DNA of 64,000 bases from Desmodus rotundus (lineage: Eukaryota > Chordata > Mammalia > Chiroptera > Phyllostomidae). The first letter of the stretch is position 1; each line of letters starts with the position of its first letter. The translations under genes were made by a program, and so were the position numbers. Location of the stretch: NCBI RefSeq assembly GCF_022682495.2, contig NC_071392.1:74856097-74920096 (forward strand), in the 5' to 3' direction. Positions 62,950 to 64,000 of the stretch are shown here, in pieces. Below the pieces are notes generated by a model. It was not told where the DNA came from. It saw only the letters and a list, made by a program, of their open reading frames with translations, and did no database searches.

Positions 62950-64000
62950 AGAAGAGAGAGACAAAACAAACAACCAGAGAAAGTAACTTGGAGTGAACAA
63001 GTTCTACAGGGAAGAGAAAGTGTCGAAAAGGCCATCGTTAATAGCCTTAGACAGACAACACACGATACAGCGTCCATGAAACAAAGATGCGACAGAAAGG
63101 AACATCCAGAGAATGGCAACAGCAACGATTGTGTCTGGAAAATAAAATCAGAACAGCAGAAACAGAAACACCAATAGAAAGATACAAAGATAATGTTGAT
63201 TAAATCTCCCTAGAAAGTACAGCAAACGTGCTAAGAGGTAACACATACAGGAGAGAAAAGATGTAAACATTAGAGGACAATTCTAGGAGTTCAACATCAA
63301 ATAGAAGTACCAAAAAGAAAAAAACAGAGGAAAATGGAAGGGAGGAAATCGCCAATGAACTAATTTGAGGGAATTTTCCAGAACATGAGGACCGAAGTTG
63401 CCAGATACAAGGGTGGGTCCACTAACACCTAGAACTGTAGATAAAACAAACACACACCAATGCAAATTCAAGAGAAAAATCTAGAAACCCCCAGAAAAAA
63501 AAGTAATGTACAAAGGATTAGATATGAGAAAGCCTTTAGATTTCTCAACAGCAACATTAGAATTTAAAAACAATGCTTTCAAAATACTGACGAAAACTGA
63601 CTTTCAACCTAGAATTTATATCCATTCAAGCTACCAATCAAGTAAAATGATAGGATATATACATTTGCACTCACAGAAGAGTTCAAAAAGTTTACCTTCC
63701 ATGCACAGTTTCTGGAAAAGCTACTAGAGAAAGTGCTCCACCGAAACCAGAAAGCAAACCAAGCAAGCAGAAAGCATGGGATGCAGTCCCAGGAGATCAC
63801 CACAGCGGGAGGCAGAGAGCGCCTCAGAGGATGTGGGGAGGACACCAGGATGCCAGCTGTCCACCACGAGCACACCGGTTCAGATGGGAGCAGTGGGACT
63901 AACTCAGGAGACACCGATGACTGTCATAGTCAGGATCCTTGATGCCAGTGTACCATCTTTGGAACCTCAGGTCAGAACGTTTGGAAGAGGCTGCTCCGAT
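62950..64000 (+). mobile_element. L1-related (L1M/HAL1-like) remnant, running off the window
   Basis: CTCAACAGCAACATTAGAAT, TTTCAACCTAGAATTTATAT CC and CAAGTAAAATGATAGG are related to the fragment at 20600-21290. Decayed, no usable frame. Confidence 0.55.

Overview
The window is mammalian nuclear DNA, almost certainly from a bat. At least a dozen copies of the bat tRNA-derived VES-type SINE (head: CCCTGGCTGGTGTGGCTCAG) are scattered through it on both strands. Many have visible target-site duplications. There is also a mariner copy and older L1, L2, MIR and ERVL/MaLR sequence. Genes are intron-rich with GT-AG splice sites. Species cannot be fixed from sequence alone; a microbat is my best inference.

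Two protein-coding genes are present, both on the minus strand. RBM28 (nucleolar RNA-binding protein 28) has its ATG at 45803 and stop at 17268. All 19 coding exons can be read, with phases that join to an intact 763-codon frame plus stop. PRRT4 (proline-rich transmembrane protein 4) has its ATG at 58343 and stop at 50382, in four coding exons giving 900 codons plus stop. This is the order of the human 7q32.1 segment LEP - RBM28 - PRRT4 - IMPDH1. LEP and IMPDH1 should lie just off the left and right ends; I see no exon of either.

Layout. 1-5.5 kb is a dense nest of transposable elements: an L1 body, an MLT1-like LTR, two palindromic TIR elements, a mariner split by a SINE, and a second MaLR LTR. 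5.5-15.9 kb is intergenic with an ERVL-type LTR, a SINE and L1 tails. 15.9-45.9 kb is RBM28, with introns rich in VES SINEs. Its promoter at about 45.8-46.0 kb carries an ETS-type site. 46.0-50.1 kb is a short intergenic gap. 50.1 to about 60.2 kb is PRRT4, ending in a CpG island at 59.6-60.15 kb that is the likely promoter. 60.2-64 kb is intergenic with MIR and L1 remnants.

The two genes are neighbours but not known to work together. RBM28 acts in pre-ribosomal/snRNP biology in the nucleolus; PRRT4 is a poorly characterised multi-pass membrane protein. I found no new operon-like or defence system. The items most worth a second look are a 25-bp perfect hairpin in RBM28 intron 8 close to a weak splice donor, a duplicated pair of phase-symmetric exons in PRRT4, a small family of palindromic TIR elements, and a multi-level transposon nest with readable insertion scars.
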